Positions 24,412 through 34,386 of a stretch of 64,000 bases of DNA are shown one piece after another. The stretch covers positions 166,283 to 230,282 of the forward strand of contig NZ_FNLD01000004.1 of assembly GCF_900104085.1 (NCBI RefSeq). Direction: 5' to 3'. The position numbers were made by a program, and so were the translations under genes. Position 1 is the first letter of the stretch, and every line of letters begins with the position of its first letter. Source of the stretch: Pseudoxanthomonas sp. CF125. GTDB lineage: Bacteria; Pseudomonadota; Gammaproteobacteria; Xanthomonadales; Xanthomonadaceae. The notes under the pieces were generated by a model. It ran no database searches. It saw only the letters and a list, made by a program, of their open reading frames with translations, and had not been told where the DNA came from.

Positions 24412-25542
24412 ATGGCCTGGAACACCCCTGGCAGCAGTAGCAACGGATCGAACGGCGACGGCGAAAAGCCCAGGCCCAACCCTTGGAAACCGAAAGGCAA
24501 CAAGGGCGGCGGCAACGATCTGAACGGCCTGCTCGACCGCTTGCGCGGCATGTTCGACGGCAGCGGCGGCAACCCGCTGCGCTGGGTCGTTATCGGCCTG
24601 GCCCTGCTGCTGGTATTCAGCAGCTTCCAGCTGATCGGCGAACAGCAGCGCGGCGTGGTCCTGCGCTTCGGCCAGTTCGCCCGCATCATGCAGCCCGGCC
24701 CCAACTTCAAGTGGCCCTGGCCCATCGAAAGCGTCACCAAGGTCAACGCCACCGAAATCAAGACCTTCAGCAATACCGTGCCGGTGCTGACCAAGGACGA
24801 GAACATCGTCACCGTCTCGCTCAACGTGCAGTACCGCATCAGCGATCCGCGCCTGTACCTGTTCGGTTCGCGCAACGCCGACGAAGTGCTCAAGCAGGCC
24901 GCCCAGAGCGCCGTGCGCGAACAGGTCGGCCGTTCCGACCTGGATACCGTGCTGGGCGTGCGTGGCCCGCTGGGCAGTTCCGCCAAGGAGCGCCTGCAGC
25001 ACTCGCTGGACGCCTATCGCACCGGCCTGGTGGTGACCGAGCTGAACCTGCCCGACGCCCGCCCGCCCACCGAAGTGCAACCGGCCTTCGACGAGGTCAA
25101 CAGCGCCCAGCAGGTCCGCGAAAGCCTGGTCAACCAGGCCCAGGCCTACGCCGCCAAGGTCGTGCCCGAAGCCCGCGGCGAAGCCGCGCGCCGGCGCACC
25201 ACCGCCGACGGCTACAAGACCGCCGCCGTGGCCCGCGCCACCGGCGACGCCGCCCGCTTCAGCCTGCTGCAGGAACAGTACAAGTCCGCGCCCGAGGTCA
25301 CCCGCAAGCGCCTGTGGCTGGAAACCGTGCAGAGCGTGCTGGCCCAGAACCGCAAAGTGGTCGGCGGCGACGGCAAGCAATTGATCTACGTGCCGATGCC
25401 TGCGCAGAACGGCGCTCCGGCGGCGCCCGCGCCCGCCCTGCTGCCCAATGAAGCGGTGATGCCCGCCGTGCAAAGCACGGCGCCTTCCAGCTCGAGCGAA
25501 CGTCCCGCGCGACCCACCGGCCGTGAGGAGGTCGAACGATGA
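24412..25542 (+). CDS. hflK: FtsH modulator HflK
   Basis: HflK and HflC form a large periplasmic-side cage around FtsH that limits access of membrane substrates. The 376-residue product has a Gly/Asn/Pro-rich cytoplasmic N terminus, one membrane segment (about 60-80, PLRWVVIGLALLLVFSSFQL), and an SPFH domain beginning EQQRGVVLRFGQFARIMQPG. The C-terminal tail is Ala/Pro/Ser-rich. The ATG at 24412 follows GGAGTAGG. It overlaps hflC by four bases. Confidence 0.96.
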   Translation: MAWNTPGSSSNGSNGDGEKPRPNPWKPKGNKGGGNDLNGLLDRLRGMFDGSGGNPLRWVVIGLALLLVFSSFQLIGEQQRGVVLRFGQFARIMQPGPNFKWPWPIESVTKVNATEIKTFSNTVPVLTKDENIVTVSLNVQYRISDPRLYLFGSRNADEVLKQAAQSAVREQVGRSDLDTVLGVRGPLGSSAKERLQHSLDAYRTGLVVTELNLPDARPPTEVQPAFDEVNSAQQVRESLVNQAQAYAAKVVPEARGEAARRRTTADGYKTAAVARATGDAARFSLLQEQYKSAPEVTRKRLWLETVQSVLAQNRKVVGGDGKQLIYVPMPAQNGAPAAPAPALLPNEAVMPAVQSTAPSSSSERPARPTGREEVER

Positions 25543-26402
25543 AAGCTTCCCTTTACGCCGCCATCGCAGCGGTCATCCTGTTCGGCCTGCTGGGTTCGGT
25601 CTACGTGGTCCGCGAGGACCAGACCGCGCTGGTGTTGAACCTGGGCCGGGTGGTCCGCGCCGACATCAAGCCCGGCCTGCATTTCAAGGTGCCGCTGGTG
25701 GAAACCGCGCGCGTGTTCGACCGCCGCTTCCAGATCCTGGAAACCGCGCCGGAGCGCTACCTGACCCTGGAGCGCAAGGACGTCAGCGTCGACTTCTTCG
25801 CCGTGGGCTACATCTCCGACGTGCGCGCTTTCTACCGCGCCACCGGCGGCGAGGAAAAGACCGCCAACGAACGTCTGGCGCCCATCATCACCGACTCGCT
25901 GCGCAACGAGATCAACTCGCGCACCCTGCAGCAGCTGGTGTCCGGCGACCGCAACGAAATCGTGACCAAGCAGCTCACCGCCATCAACGAAGGCGCCGGC
26001 ACGCTGGGCATGCACATCACCGACATCCGCCTGAAGCAGATCGACCTGCCCACCGACAGCGAAGTCATCAAGCAGGTCTACGAGCGCATGCGCGCCCAGC
26101 GCATGCAGGTGGCCAGCAAGCTGCGCGCCGAAGGCGAGGAACAGGCCCGTACCATCCGCGCCGCCGCCGACCGCGACCAGGTGGTGCTGGTGGCCGAAGC
26201 CGAACGCGATTCGCAGAAGCTGAAAGGCGAGGGCGACGCCGAAGCCGCCCGCATCTACGCCGAAGCCGCCAACCGCGACCCGTCGTTCTATGCCTTCCAG
26301 CGCAGCCTGGAGGCCTACCGCACGTCGTTCTCGGACGGCAACAGCGTGATCGTGCTGGACAAGGACGATCCGTTCCTGCAGTACATGAAAAGCGATCGCT
26401 GA
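25539..26402 (+). CDS. hflC: FtsH modulator HflC
   Basis: HflC is the partner of HflK. The 287-residue product has an N-terminal membrane anchor (residues 5-22), then VVREDQTALVLNLGRVVRAD opening the SPFH domain, and an Ala/Glu-rich helix around RAEGEEQARTIRAAADRDQV. The ATG overlaps the hflK stop (ATGA). The next gene on this strand is purA, after a 415-base gap full of repeats. Confidence 0.96.
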   Translation: MKASLYAAIAAVILFGLLGSVYVVREDQTALVLNLGRVVRADIKPGLHFKVPLVETARVFDRRFQILETAPERYLTLERKDVSVDFFAVGYISDVRAFYRATGGEEKTANERLAPIITDSLRNEINSRTLQQLVSGDRNEIVTKQLTAINEGAGTLGMHITDIRLKQIDLPTDSEVIKQVYERMRAQRMQVASKLRAEGEEQARTIRAAADRDQVVLVAEAERDSQKLKGEGDAEAARIYAEAANRDPSFYAFQRSLEAYRTSFSDGNSVIVLDKDDPFLQYMKSDR

Positions 26403-28110
<1,708 letters not shown>

Positions 28111-28131
28111 TCCATTGAGCCGATGCGATAA

Positions 28132-28200
28132 CCCTCTCCCGGGATAACCCCTCTCCCGTTTACGGGAGAGGGTGGCCAACGGCCGGGTGAGGGCGCTCTT
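28132..28200. repeat. Family E palindromic repeat
   Basis: A copy with CCCCTCTCCCGTTTACGGGA, then GAGGGTGGCC and a GGGCGCTCTT tail lies directly after purA. It belongs to the same class as the copies at 26429 and inside gcvP. Confidence 0.7.
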
Positions 28201-28234
28201 GGCGCAAACTCCAGCACGCACCCTCTGCTTGCAA

Positions 28235-28272
28235 ATACCCATATTGGGCATTATCGTGCCCAATATGGGTAT
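28235..28272. promoter_or_regulatory. Perfect 16-bp inverted repeat, probable autoregulatory operator
   Basis: The arms ATACCCATATTGGGCA (28235-28250) and its exact complement (28257-28272) are separated by TTATCG. The right arm covers the start codon of the winged-helix/nucleotidyltransferase gene. A perfect dyad of this length at the start of a DNA-binding protein gene suggests autorepression. It is far less GC-rich than the repeat families and has no other copy in the window. Confidence 0.7.
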
Positions 28273-28888
28273 AAGCCGATCCGACACTCACTCCCCCAAG
28301 CCGGTCGGCTTGGCCGATGCGCTATTCACCCAGACCCAGCAGCGGGTGCTGGGGCTGTTGTTCGGGCAACCGCATCGCAGCTTCACCGTCAGCGAGCTGA
28401 TCGCCGCCACCAGCGCCGGCTCCGGCGCCGTGCAACGCGAACTGGCGAAGCTTGCCGACAGTGGCCTGTTGAGCATGCGACGCAGCGGCAACCAGAAACA
28501 CTATCAAGCCAATCCCGCTGCACCCATCCATGCGGAATTGGTCGCCATCATGCAGAAGACGGTGGGCCTGACCGAACCGCTGCGTGAGGCATTGGCGCCG
28601 CTGGCCGATCAAATTATCGCTGCGTTCGTGTACGGGTCGGTGGCCAAGCGCAGCGATACCGCCGTCAGCGATATCGACCTGATGATCCTCTCCGATACGC
28701 TGGGATATGCGGATGTCGTGCTGGCACTGCATGCCTTCAATGAGCGGATAGGGCGCGAGGTCAATCCCACGCTGTACTCGCGTGCGGAGTTCGACAAGCG
28801 CGTGAAAGCGGGAAATTCGTTTATCACGCGTGTATTGGAGCAGCCCAAACTTTGGCTGATAGGAGGAAGGGATGACCTCGGCACTTGA
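28265..28888 (+). CDS. Winged-helix regulator fused to a minimal nucleotidyltransferase domain
   Basis: The 207-residue product has a winged-helix domain (about residues 15-95, with RSFTVSELIAATSAGSGAVQ and the LLSMRRSGNQKHYQ wing) and a C-terminal nucleotidyltransferase domain with YGSVAKRSDTAVSDIDLMIL, the GSx...SDxD pattern of the MNT fold. Stand-alone MNT proteins act as antitoxins to HEPN toxins by modifying them; the fused helix-turn-helix would give autoregulation. The ATG at 28265 lies inside the perfect palindrome and has no clear ribosome site, so the message may be leaderless. The next small gene overlaps its end by 17 bases. Confidence 0.82.
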   Translation: MGISRSDTHSPKPVGLADALFTQTQQRVLGLLFGQPHRSFTVSELIAATSAGSGAVQRELAKLADSGLLSMRRSGNQKHYQANPAAPIHAELVAIMQKTVGLTEPLREALAPLADQIIAAFVYGSVAKRSDTAVSDIDLMILSDTLGYADVVLALHAFNERIGREVNPTLYSRAEFDKRVKAGNSFITRVLEQPKLWLIGGRDDLGT

Positions 28889-28997
28889 GAATCTGGTGGG
28901 ACTGGGAAGACCGTTGGCGGCGGAGCCGGTGGTGGATATGATCGCTGCCTGTGAGGCAGTGGCCGTCAAGCTGCGCGATGCGATGATTCGGGCATGA
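28872..28997 (+). pseudogene. 41-codon remnant, possibly of a HEPN-type partner gene
   Basis: A short frame with a good ribosome site (AGGAGGAAGG) starts inside the nucleotidyltransferase gene. It reads MTSALENLVGLGRPLAAEP, then a helix DMIAACEAVAVKLRDAMIRA. The first part resembles the beginning and the second part the end of small all-helical HEPN-like proteins usually encoded after such regulators, which are some 100 residues longer. I therefore read it as an internally deleted partner gene. The resemblance is from memory and weak; it could also be a genuine small protein. Confidence 0.45.
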
Positions 28998-29050
28998 GTG
29001 GGAAGAGTGCAGGCTGGGGTGTTTGAAAAGCTCCGTGCATTCTCTTTTAG

Positions 29051-29075
29051 AAAGCCCCGCAACGCGGGGCTTTTT
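29051..29075 (+). terminator. Rho-independent terminator, probably bidirectional
   Basis: The stem AAAGCCCCGC/GCGGGGCTTT with loop AAC is followed by TTTC on the plus strand and by T-rich sequence on the minus strand. It ends the regulator transcript and lies just past the stop of the convergent XRE gene. Confidence 0.88.
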
Positions 29076-29087
29076 CTTTGTCACTCT

Positions 29088-29327
29088 TCACGCCTCCGCA
29101 GCAATCGCCTCATCCCCCTGATCCTCCCGCCGAAACTCCAACAACTCCCCCGGCTGGCAATCCAACACAACGCAAATCGCCTCAAGCGTAGAAAAACGAA
29201 TCGCCTTGGCCTTGCCGGTCTTGAGTATCGACAGGTTGGCGACAGTGATGTCCACGCGCGCAGCTAATTCGGTCAGCGTCATGCGCCGTTCGTGCAGTTT
29301 TTCGTCCAGGCGTACCAAAATCGCCAT
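29088..29327 (-). CDS. XRE-family regulator (YozG-like)
   Basis: The 79-residue product is a single helix-turn-helix: MAILVRLDEKLHERRMTLTE, LAARVDITVANLSILKTGKA and FSTLEAICVVLDCQPGELLEF. This is the short Cro/C1-like type often paired with a DUF2975 membrane protein, and such a gene lies one base upstream. I chose the ATG at 29327, because the six residues before it overlap the upstream gene. The pair is likely autoregulated. Confidence 0.88.
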   Translation of the reverse strand: MAILVRLDEKLHERRMTLTELAARVDITVANLSILKTGKAKAIRFSTLEAICVVLDCQPGELLEFRREDQGDEAIAAEA

Positions 29328-29328
29328 G

Positions 29329-29841
29329 TCACACCGTGCCTTCAAGGTCGGCGCGCATGCTTGCGCCGTGGGCGAACACGCCGGCCAGTACGAACATCAG
29401 CAGCACCGCCAGCCATGCGGCGAACGAGAATGCGTCGACCTTTCCCGGTTCCCACACCGCCGCCGCAATCGCTGCGACGATCAGTCGCAGTCCTTCGAGC
29501 GCTGCGATGCTCCAGGCGATGGCGGTCAGGCGTTGGGCGTTCTGCAGGATGAAGGGGTCGCCGCCGCGCACGGTGTCGACGATGGCCAGCAACCGACGCA
29601 GGATGGTGTGGACGATGGCGGCGCCGACCAGGCCGATGAAGACGATGGCGCGCAGTCCCTGGCCCACCAGCGGGTGGGCGTTGGTCATGTCGAAGCCGAG
29701 CGGCCGTTGCGGCCAGCCTTCTATGAAGAAGCTCCAGATCAGCAGGGCGGCGATGACCAGGGCGTAGAGGGCATTGAGGAGGATCAGGCCTTGGATGACG
29801 GGCCGGGCAACGGCGAGGGCTTGGGCGCTGGTACGGGTCAT
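29329..29841 (-). CDS. DUF2975 family membrane protein
   Basis: The 170-residue product has four predicted membrane segments (about 18-40, 63-83, 107-127, 137-160). The layout and the cytoplasmic loop ILRRLLAIVDTVRGGDPFIL, then NAQRLTAIAW, match DUF2975, whose members are usually co-transcribed with a small XRE regulator and may sense a signal at the membrane. The stop is one base before the XRE start. Function unproven. Confidence 0.83.
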   Translation of the reverse strand: MTRTSAQALAVARPVIQGLILLNALYALVIAALLIWSFFIEGWPQRPLGFDMTNAHPLVGQGLRAIVFIGLVGAAIVHTILRRLLAIVDTVRGGDPFILQNAQRLTAIAWSIAALEGLRLIVAAIAAAVWEPGKVDAFSFAAWLAVLLMFVLAGVFAHGASMRADLEGTV

Positions 29842-29857
29842 GGCACGGCCTCCGGTG

Positions 29858-29874
29858 ATATCGTTAATCGATAT
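29858..29874. promoter_or_regulatory. Palindrome upstream of the DUF2975-XRE pair, possible operator
   Basis: ATATCG-TTAAT-CGATAT is centred about 25 bases upstream of the DUF2975 start codon in an AT-rich patch that otherwise contrasts with the surrounding DNA. It may be the binding site of the XRE protein encoded downstream. Confidence 0.5.
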
Positions 29875-29914
29875 TAAGCACATCGAAATACAATATGCAA
29901 GCGTGCCGGCTTAG

Positions 29915-29960
29915 CCCCCTCCCTTGCGAAAGCAGGGGAGGGCCGGGGAGGGGTGCTCTT
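29915..29960. repeat. Family E-like palindromic repeat
   Basis: CCCCCTCCCTTGCGAAAGCA, then GGGGAGGGCCGGGGAGGGGTGC, ending in GCTCTTCG, lies between the DUF2975 pair and the XAC0095-like gene. Confidence 0.6.
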
Positions 29961-29993
29961 CGCCTGATCCCCCGGCCAAGACCAGCCGGAAAA

Positions 29994-30230
29994 CTACGCC
30001 GACCGAAAAGCAGCCCCAGCCACAATCCGATCCGCAGCCTCCGCTAGTTGGCTGAAGCAATGAGCCAAGCCAGCACGCGGCAGGATCAGATGGTCGGGGT
30101 TGAGGATTTCCGGTTGGCTGAGTTCGGCCAGCAGGTGCAGGTGTTGGCAGAGGCACTGCAGTTGTTGGTGGGCTTCTTCGGGCAGCAGGTAGCCGGGGGA
30201 GGGCATGGCGGTGCGACGGGGCTTGGGCAT
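29994..30230 (-). CDS. XAC0095-like small protein
   Basis: The 78-residue product contains PGYLLPEEAHQQLQCLCQHLHLL, here given only in part: GYLLPEEAHQQL and LLAELSQPEIL. This GYLLPE...L...L..LA.L.QP pattern is what I know from the XAC0095-like family, which is restricted to Xanthomonadaceae and of unknown function. Its presence supports the taxonomic guess. It stands alone on the minus strand. Confidence 0.7.
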   Translation of the reverse strand: MPKPRRTAMPSPGYLLPEEAHQQLQCLCQHLHLLAELSQPEILNPDHLILPRAGLAHCFSQLAEAADRIVAGAAFRSA

Positions 30231-30765
30231 GGTGGCGGTACTCCGGTCCGTGGGTACGCCCGCTTGCTAGGGGCAGGCGGGATGTCGGGAGGCTAGAAAC
30301 CGCACACAGACGGCGGGCATATTCCCCTCACGGGTCTTTTATTAGCCCACTCCCGACGCAGAAGTCTGCGCCGGTCATGCCCAATACTGCAGGCATAAAA
30401 AACCCACCGGTGTTTCGGAGGTGGGTACCGCTGTGTGGGGAGTTTCTAGGCTGGCTCAACCTATCCTGCGAGCTGTAGCGATTGCCGCACTTGCCGGGAC
30501 CCTCCTTGGATCAAGCAATGTCAGGGAACCAGAGAGACACTTGAACACCACGCTCCCTGAGTGCGCTGCGCTTGCCCAGGTCATGGTGATTTTGGCCAAT
30601 AGCCACGGAGTCGCCGTTCTCTGAAACCCTGGCCGTCACTGTTGTTTTAGTAGACAACGCCTCGCGCGTCTGGTTTTGATTCATCCCAAGTGCTATCGAC
30701 GGACTGCGTTGGAACGCGGATCCAATGGTCGATGGGCCGGACTGCAATGCTCCGTATCCTGGCGC
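30231..30765. other. 535-base stretch without a convincing gene
   Basis: The stretch between the XAC0095-like gene and the AraC-type gene has only short open frames without family features. The one structured element is a hairpin at 30396-30428 whose stem ACCCACC/GGTGGGT is followed on the minus strand by a T run, so it reads as a minus-strand terminator, perhaps for the AraC-type transcript. Confidence 0.6.
30396..30428 (-). terminator. Minus-strand terminator hairpin
   Basis: The stem TACCCACC/GGTGGGTT with a loop of about ten bases is followed on the minus strand by TTTTT. It lies about 340 bases past the stop of the AraC-type gene. Confidence 0.65.
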
Positions 30766-31791
30766 TCAATCCGCGAGGCGGGGCGTGCTGCGGTGCTGCA
30801 TCTGTTCGGTACGCACCGCGCTGGGCGACTGGCCAATGACGCGCTTGAAGGCTCGACTGAACGAAGCCTCGGAGTCGTAGCCCAGCCGATGGGCGGCGAC
30901 AGTGATGCGCATGCCTTCCTGTGCGATCCAACGGCGGGCCTGGAACATCTTCACCTTGGCCACGTATTTGGCGGGACTCTCGCCAACCGTGCGGGTAAAC
31001 GCATCGGCGAAGGTCGAGCGCGAAGCGCCCATCAGTTCGGCCAGCACCGGCACGTTCCAGTCGCGCTCCGGCTCGGCATGGATGGCGGCCATGACCTTGC
31101 CGATCCGCGGACATTGCACAGCCGCAATCCAGCCCGTCGAATCGCTGCAGCCGCATTCCACCCATGCACGGATGATGCTGGCGGCCAGCACGTCCGCCAA
31201 TCGAGCCAGAATGCCGCAAGCGCCGATCCGGTCCAGCGACACCTCGCGCTCCATCGCCTCCAGCAGGCCGGGGACGGTCGGATCGCGCTTGACCAAAGCA
31301 CCGGCGTGCATCACCTCCGGCATCATCGCCAGCAGCGGGTGCAGCGGATCCAGGTTGAAGCGCATCGAACCGCAGAACATGACGCTGGGCAGCGCCGCAT
31401 CGCTGCCGGCAGCCTCGCTCCGCACCAGATAGATGTTTTCGGCAACCGGCACGCGAGCCAGTCGGCCGATGTCTACGGTGGTCGGTACCTCGGGTGCGCT
31501 GGCCAGGACATGGAAGCTGCCGTGCGGCAACAACACCGCGTCCCCGGGTTCCAGCCGCATCCACTCCGAGGATGCCGTGCGCAGCCAGCAGCCTCCTTGG
31601 GCGACGAAGTGGAAACGGGCTTCACGACCGGCAGGAAAGGCGACCGCCCACGGCGCCTGCATCAGGCAGCGACCGTATTCGACGCCCTCCAACCGCAGCC
31701 CCAGCAACACCTGGGTAAGCATGTCGTGCGGGCCTGGCGAGGTGAGACCGGTGCCAGGATCGGGCAAGGAGTCGGACAAATTGACAAGCAT
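30766..31791 (-). CDS. AraC-family regulator with N-terminal cupin
   Basis: The 341-residue product has an N-terminal cupin_6-type domain (FVAQGGCWLRTASSEWMRLE, GDAVLLPHGSFHVLAS) and a C-terminal AraC helix-turn-helix pair (VPVLAELMGASRSTFADAFT and ITVAAHRLGYDSEASFSRAF, then KRVIGQSPSAVR). This type usually controls a neighbouring MFS or oxidoreductase gene, and both follow on the opposite strand. The frame extends 20 codons further to a TTG, but the ATG at 31791 is preferred. Confidence 0.9.
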   Translation of the reverse strand: MLVNLSDSLPDPGTGLTSPGPHDMLTQVLLGLRLEGVEYGRCLMQAPWAVAFPAGREARFHFVAQGGCWLRTASSEWMRLEPGDAVLLPHGSFHVLASAPEVPTTVDIGRLARVPVAENIYLVRSEAAGSDAALPSVMFCGSMRFNLDPLHPLLAMMPEVMHAGALVKRDPTVPGLLEAMEREVSLDRIGACGILARLADVLAASIIRAWVECGCSDSTGWIAAVQCPRIGKVMAAIHAEPERDWNVPVLAELMGASRSTFADAFTRTVGESPAKYVAKVKMFQARRWIAQEGMRITVAAHRLGYDSEASFSRAFKRVIGQSPSAVRTEQMQHRSTPRLAD

Positions 31792-31865
31792 TTCGGTATT
31801 TTCGGCATGGAAACGCCGAAAGGATAACGCCAAACTGCCGGCCCGGTTCAACCAAGCGACCCCCC

Positions 31866-33113
31866 GTGTCCTCTACCGCCTGCTCCGAATGCACTGATCT
31901 TCCTCTTCTTCCCGACACCACTGACACGCCACGCTGGAGCGCCGTCGTCTCTCTGGCCTTGGGCGTGTTCGGCCTGGTCACCGCCGAATTCCTGCCAGCC
32001 AGTCTGTTGACCGCCATGGCCTCCGACCTGTCGGTGAGCGAGGGCGTCGCAGGTCAGACCGTCACTGCCACAGCGCTGATCGCTGCCATCGCCGCGCCTT
32101 CCCTTCCCTTGCTGACGCGTCGCATCGATCGCAAGCACGTGATGATCGCGCTGACCTTGCTGCTGGTGCTGTCCAATGGCCTGGCGGCCATGGCGGGCAG
32201 CCTGTCCACCTTGCTCATCGCCCGGGTGGTGCTGGGCGTCGCGCTGGGCGGGTTCTGGTCGATGGCGGCGGCTTTGGCCATGCGCCTGGTGCCAGAACAT
32301 CAGTTCGCACGGGCGATGTCGCTGATCCTGACCGGTGTTTCCGTCGCCACCGTCTGCGCCGCACCGATAGGCGCCTGGATGGGCGAGTTGTGGGGGTGGC
32401 GCAGCGCATTCGTCGCTGCAGGTGTGGTCAGCGCGATCACCTTGATGGCCCAGTTGTTTTCGCTGCCGGCGCTACCGCCCAAGGCCAATCCCAATCTGCG
32501 TGTGCTCGGCGAACTTTTGACGCGTCCCGCCGTGCGCATGGCGTTACTGGCCGTGCTACTGGTGATCTCGGGCCACTTCGCCGGCTTCACCTACATTCGC
32601 CCATTGATGGAAAACATCGCCGGGCTATCGGTGAGCGCCATCTCGATGATCCTGCTGGGTTACGGCATCGGCGGGTTCTTCGGTAATTTCGTCGGCGGAT
32701 ACATCGCCGGACGCAGCGAGCGCCATGCCATCGTTTTCGGCGGCACGCTGATCGCGGTGTTGGCGGCCAGCCTGCTGCTGGCGGGCCACTCGTCCGCGGT
32801 CACCGCCGTTGCAGTGGTGCTGTGGGGCTTCTCCTTCGGTGCATTCCCGGTCGGTTTTCAGATATGGATCGCGCGCGCCGCCCCCGATCAGGCCGAAGGC
32901 GCCGGCGGCCTATTGGTCGCGGCATTCCAAATCGCCATCGCCACCGGCGCCATCGGTGGTGGACTGCTGGTCGACCACATCGGCGCTTCCGGGGGCCCGC
33001 TGTTCGCCGTCGTCGCGATGATGCTGGGAACGTTGCTTACGCTGCGTTATGGCCCGAACGCGGCGAGGGCGCAAGCAAGTGCGGTGTCGCCGTCCGAACT
33101 TCCCGCCGACTGA
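31866..33113 (+). CDS. MFS transporter, DHA1 type
   Basis: The 415-residue product has about twelve membrane segments. The region VVSLALGVFGLVTAEFLPAS, then the SVSEGVAGQTV-like loop and LLIARVVLGVALGGFWSMAA, matches the sugar/purine/drug efflux branch (SotB, NepI, PbuE relatives). It starts with GTG and is divergent from the AraC-type gene with a gap of about 75 bases, so the regulator probably controls it. The substrate cannot be told from sequence. The oxidoreductase gene follows after 37 bases. Confidence 0.88.
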   Translation: MSSTACSECTDLPLLPDTTDTPRWSAVVSLALGVFGLVTAEFLPASLLTAMASDLSVSEGVAGQTVTATALIAAIAAPSLPLLTRRIDRKHVMIALTLLLVLSNGLAAMAGSLSTLLIARVVLGVALGGFWSMAAALAMRLVPEHQFARAMSLILTGVSVATVCAAPIGAWMGELWGWRSAFVAAGVVSAITLMAQLFSLPALPPKANPNLRVLGELLTRPAVRMALLAVLLVISGHFAGFTYIRPLMENIAGLSVSAISMILLGYGIGGFFGNFVGGYIAGRSERHAIVFGGTLIAVLAASLLLAGHSSAVTAVAVVLWGFSFGAFPVGFQIWIARAAPDQAEGAGGLLVAAFQIAIATGAIGGGLLVDHIGASGGPLFAVVAMMLGTLLTLRYGPNAARAQASAVSPSELPAD

Positions 33114-33150
33114 TCGACGCAAACCAAACTGATTGATGCAAGGAAAGCGC

Positions 33151-34185
33151 ATGAACCCCGACGCCAAGCTCAATCGCCGCATCCTTCTCGCCGCGCACCC
33201 GAAAGGTTTGCCGACGCTGCAGGATTTCCGGCTTGATACACAACCGATTCCCGCGCCCGCCGATGGCCAGGTGCTGCTGCGTACGCTGCACCTGTCGCTC
33301 GATCCCTACATGCGCAACCTGATGGACGAAGTCGGCCCAGGTTACGCGCCGCCGGTGCCGCTGGGCGAGCCGATGGTGGGCGGCACGGTCAGTCGTATCG
33401 TCGCCTCGCGCAATCCCCGCTTTCGCGAGGGCCAGATCGTGCTTGCCAGCGCGGGATGGCAGGACTACGCCCTATCGGACGGATCCGATCTGCAACCGCT
33501 GGACGACATGGGCCAGCCGTCGCTGGCCCTGGGAGGTCTGGGGATGCCGGGTTTCACCGCGTACGTCGGGTTGCTGGACATCGGCCAGCCTAGCCCTGGC
33601 GACACGGTGGTCGTCGCTGCGGCGACCGGCGCAGTCGGTGCTGTGGTCGGGCAGTTGGCCAAGCTCAAGGGCGCTCGTGTGGTCGGGATTGCCGGTGGCG
33701 CCGACAAATGCCGCTACGCCGTCGAAGAACTGGGTTTCGACGCTTGCCTCGATCGTCGCGAAGGACGGCTGCAGGACCGGCTCGCCGCAGCGTGCCCAGG
33801 TGGCATCGACGTGTACTTCGAAAATGTCGGCGGCGAGGTGCTGGACGCAGTGCTTCCACTGCTCAACCTGGGCGCACGCGTGCCCGTTTGCGGCTTCATC
33901 GCGCACTACAACGCATCATCGCCATCTTCCCGCGAGGATCTGCGGCCGCAGTTGCTGGCCACCGTGTTGCAGAAGCGCGTCCGCGTGCAGGGCTTCATCA
34001 TTCTCGACCACTACGCCGATCGTTTCGAGCAGTTCCGTTGCGACATGGGGCAGTGGCTCGACACGGGCCGGGTAAAACTGCGCGAGGACCGGGCCGATGG
34101 ATTGGAGCAAGCGCCGGCTGCCTTCATTGGACTGCTTGAGGGCAGGAATTTCGGCAAGCTCATTGTGGATGTCGCCTCGAGGTGA
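33151..34185 (+). CDS. Zinc-independent NADP-dependent oxidoreductase (MDR superfamily)
   Basis: The 344-residue product belongs to the leukotriene B4 dehydrogenase/CurA-like branch: RRILLAAHPKGLPTLQDFRL, LSLDPYMRNLMDE, and the nucleotide site VVVAAATGAVGAVVGQLAKL. YFENVGGEVLDAVLPLLN is also typical. Such enzymes reduce activated double bonds of enals, enones and quinones. AAGGAAAG lies at a good distance before the ATG at 33151. It is likely co-transcribed with the MFS gene upstream and controlled by the AraC-type protein. Confidence 0.92.
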   Translation: MNPDAKLNRRILLAAHPKGLPTLQDFRLDTQPIPAPADGQVLLRTLHLSLDPYMRNLMDEVGPGYAPPVPLGEPMVGGTVSRIVASRNPRFREGQIVLASAGWQDYALSDGSDLQPLDDMGQPSLALGGLGMPGFTAYVGLLDIGQPSPGDTVVVAAATGAVGAVVGQLAKLKGARVVGIAGGADKCRYAVEELGFDACLDRREGRLQDRLAAACPGGIDVYFENVGGEVLDAVLPLLNLGARVPVCGFIAHYNASSPSSREDLRPQLLATVLQKRVRVQGFIILDHYADRFEQFRCDMGQWLDTGRVKLREDRADGLEQAPAAFIGLLEGRNFGKLIVDVASR

Positions 34186-34256
34186 GGCAGCGATACCCAT
34201 GGCATATCAACGGAGGAGCTCTCCGATCTCCGGGTAATTTACGATCACCAGAACTC

Positions 34257-34373
34257 ATGGGGCGGGCTCATTCAAGCCGGGCCCACATCAGGGCGGTGCC
34301 TGAGTGTATGCCTTCGGCTATATTCGTACTCAGTCGCCGCCCCGCTGCGGGTCGGCTGTATCGGGCGTTAGGC
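34257..34373 (+). other. Degenerate attC-like site 1 (integron cassette boundary)
   Basis: The right end GCGTTAGGC at 34365-34373 matches the integron R' core (GTTRRRY), and 14 bases later a cassette-type gene starts. To the left, CATTCAAGCCG is a common attC arm sequence and a central dyad around GAGTGTATGCC...ACTC can form a hairpin. A clear left core (RYYYAAC) is missing, so the left end of this site has decayed. Its left border is uncertain. Confidence 0.6.
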
Positions 34374-34386
34374 AGTCTAAATTCAC

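Noticed and set aside
30511..30747. 78-codon minus-strand frame with NGDSVAIGQN, slightly like an adhesin head repeat
   Set aside because: One short resemblance in an otherwise featureless frame that overlaps no ribosome site; chance is the simpler explanation.
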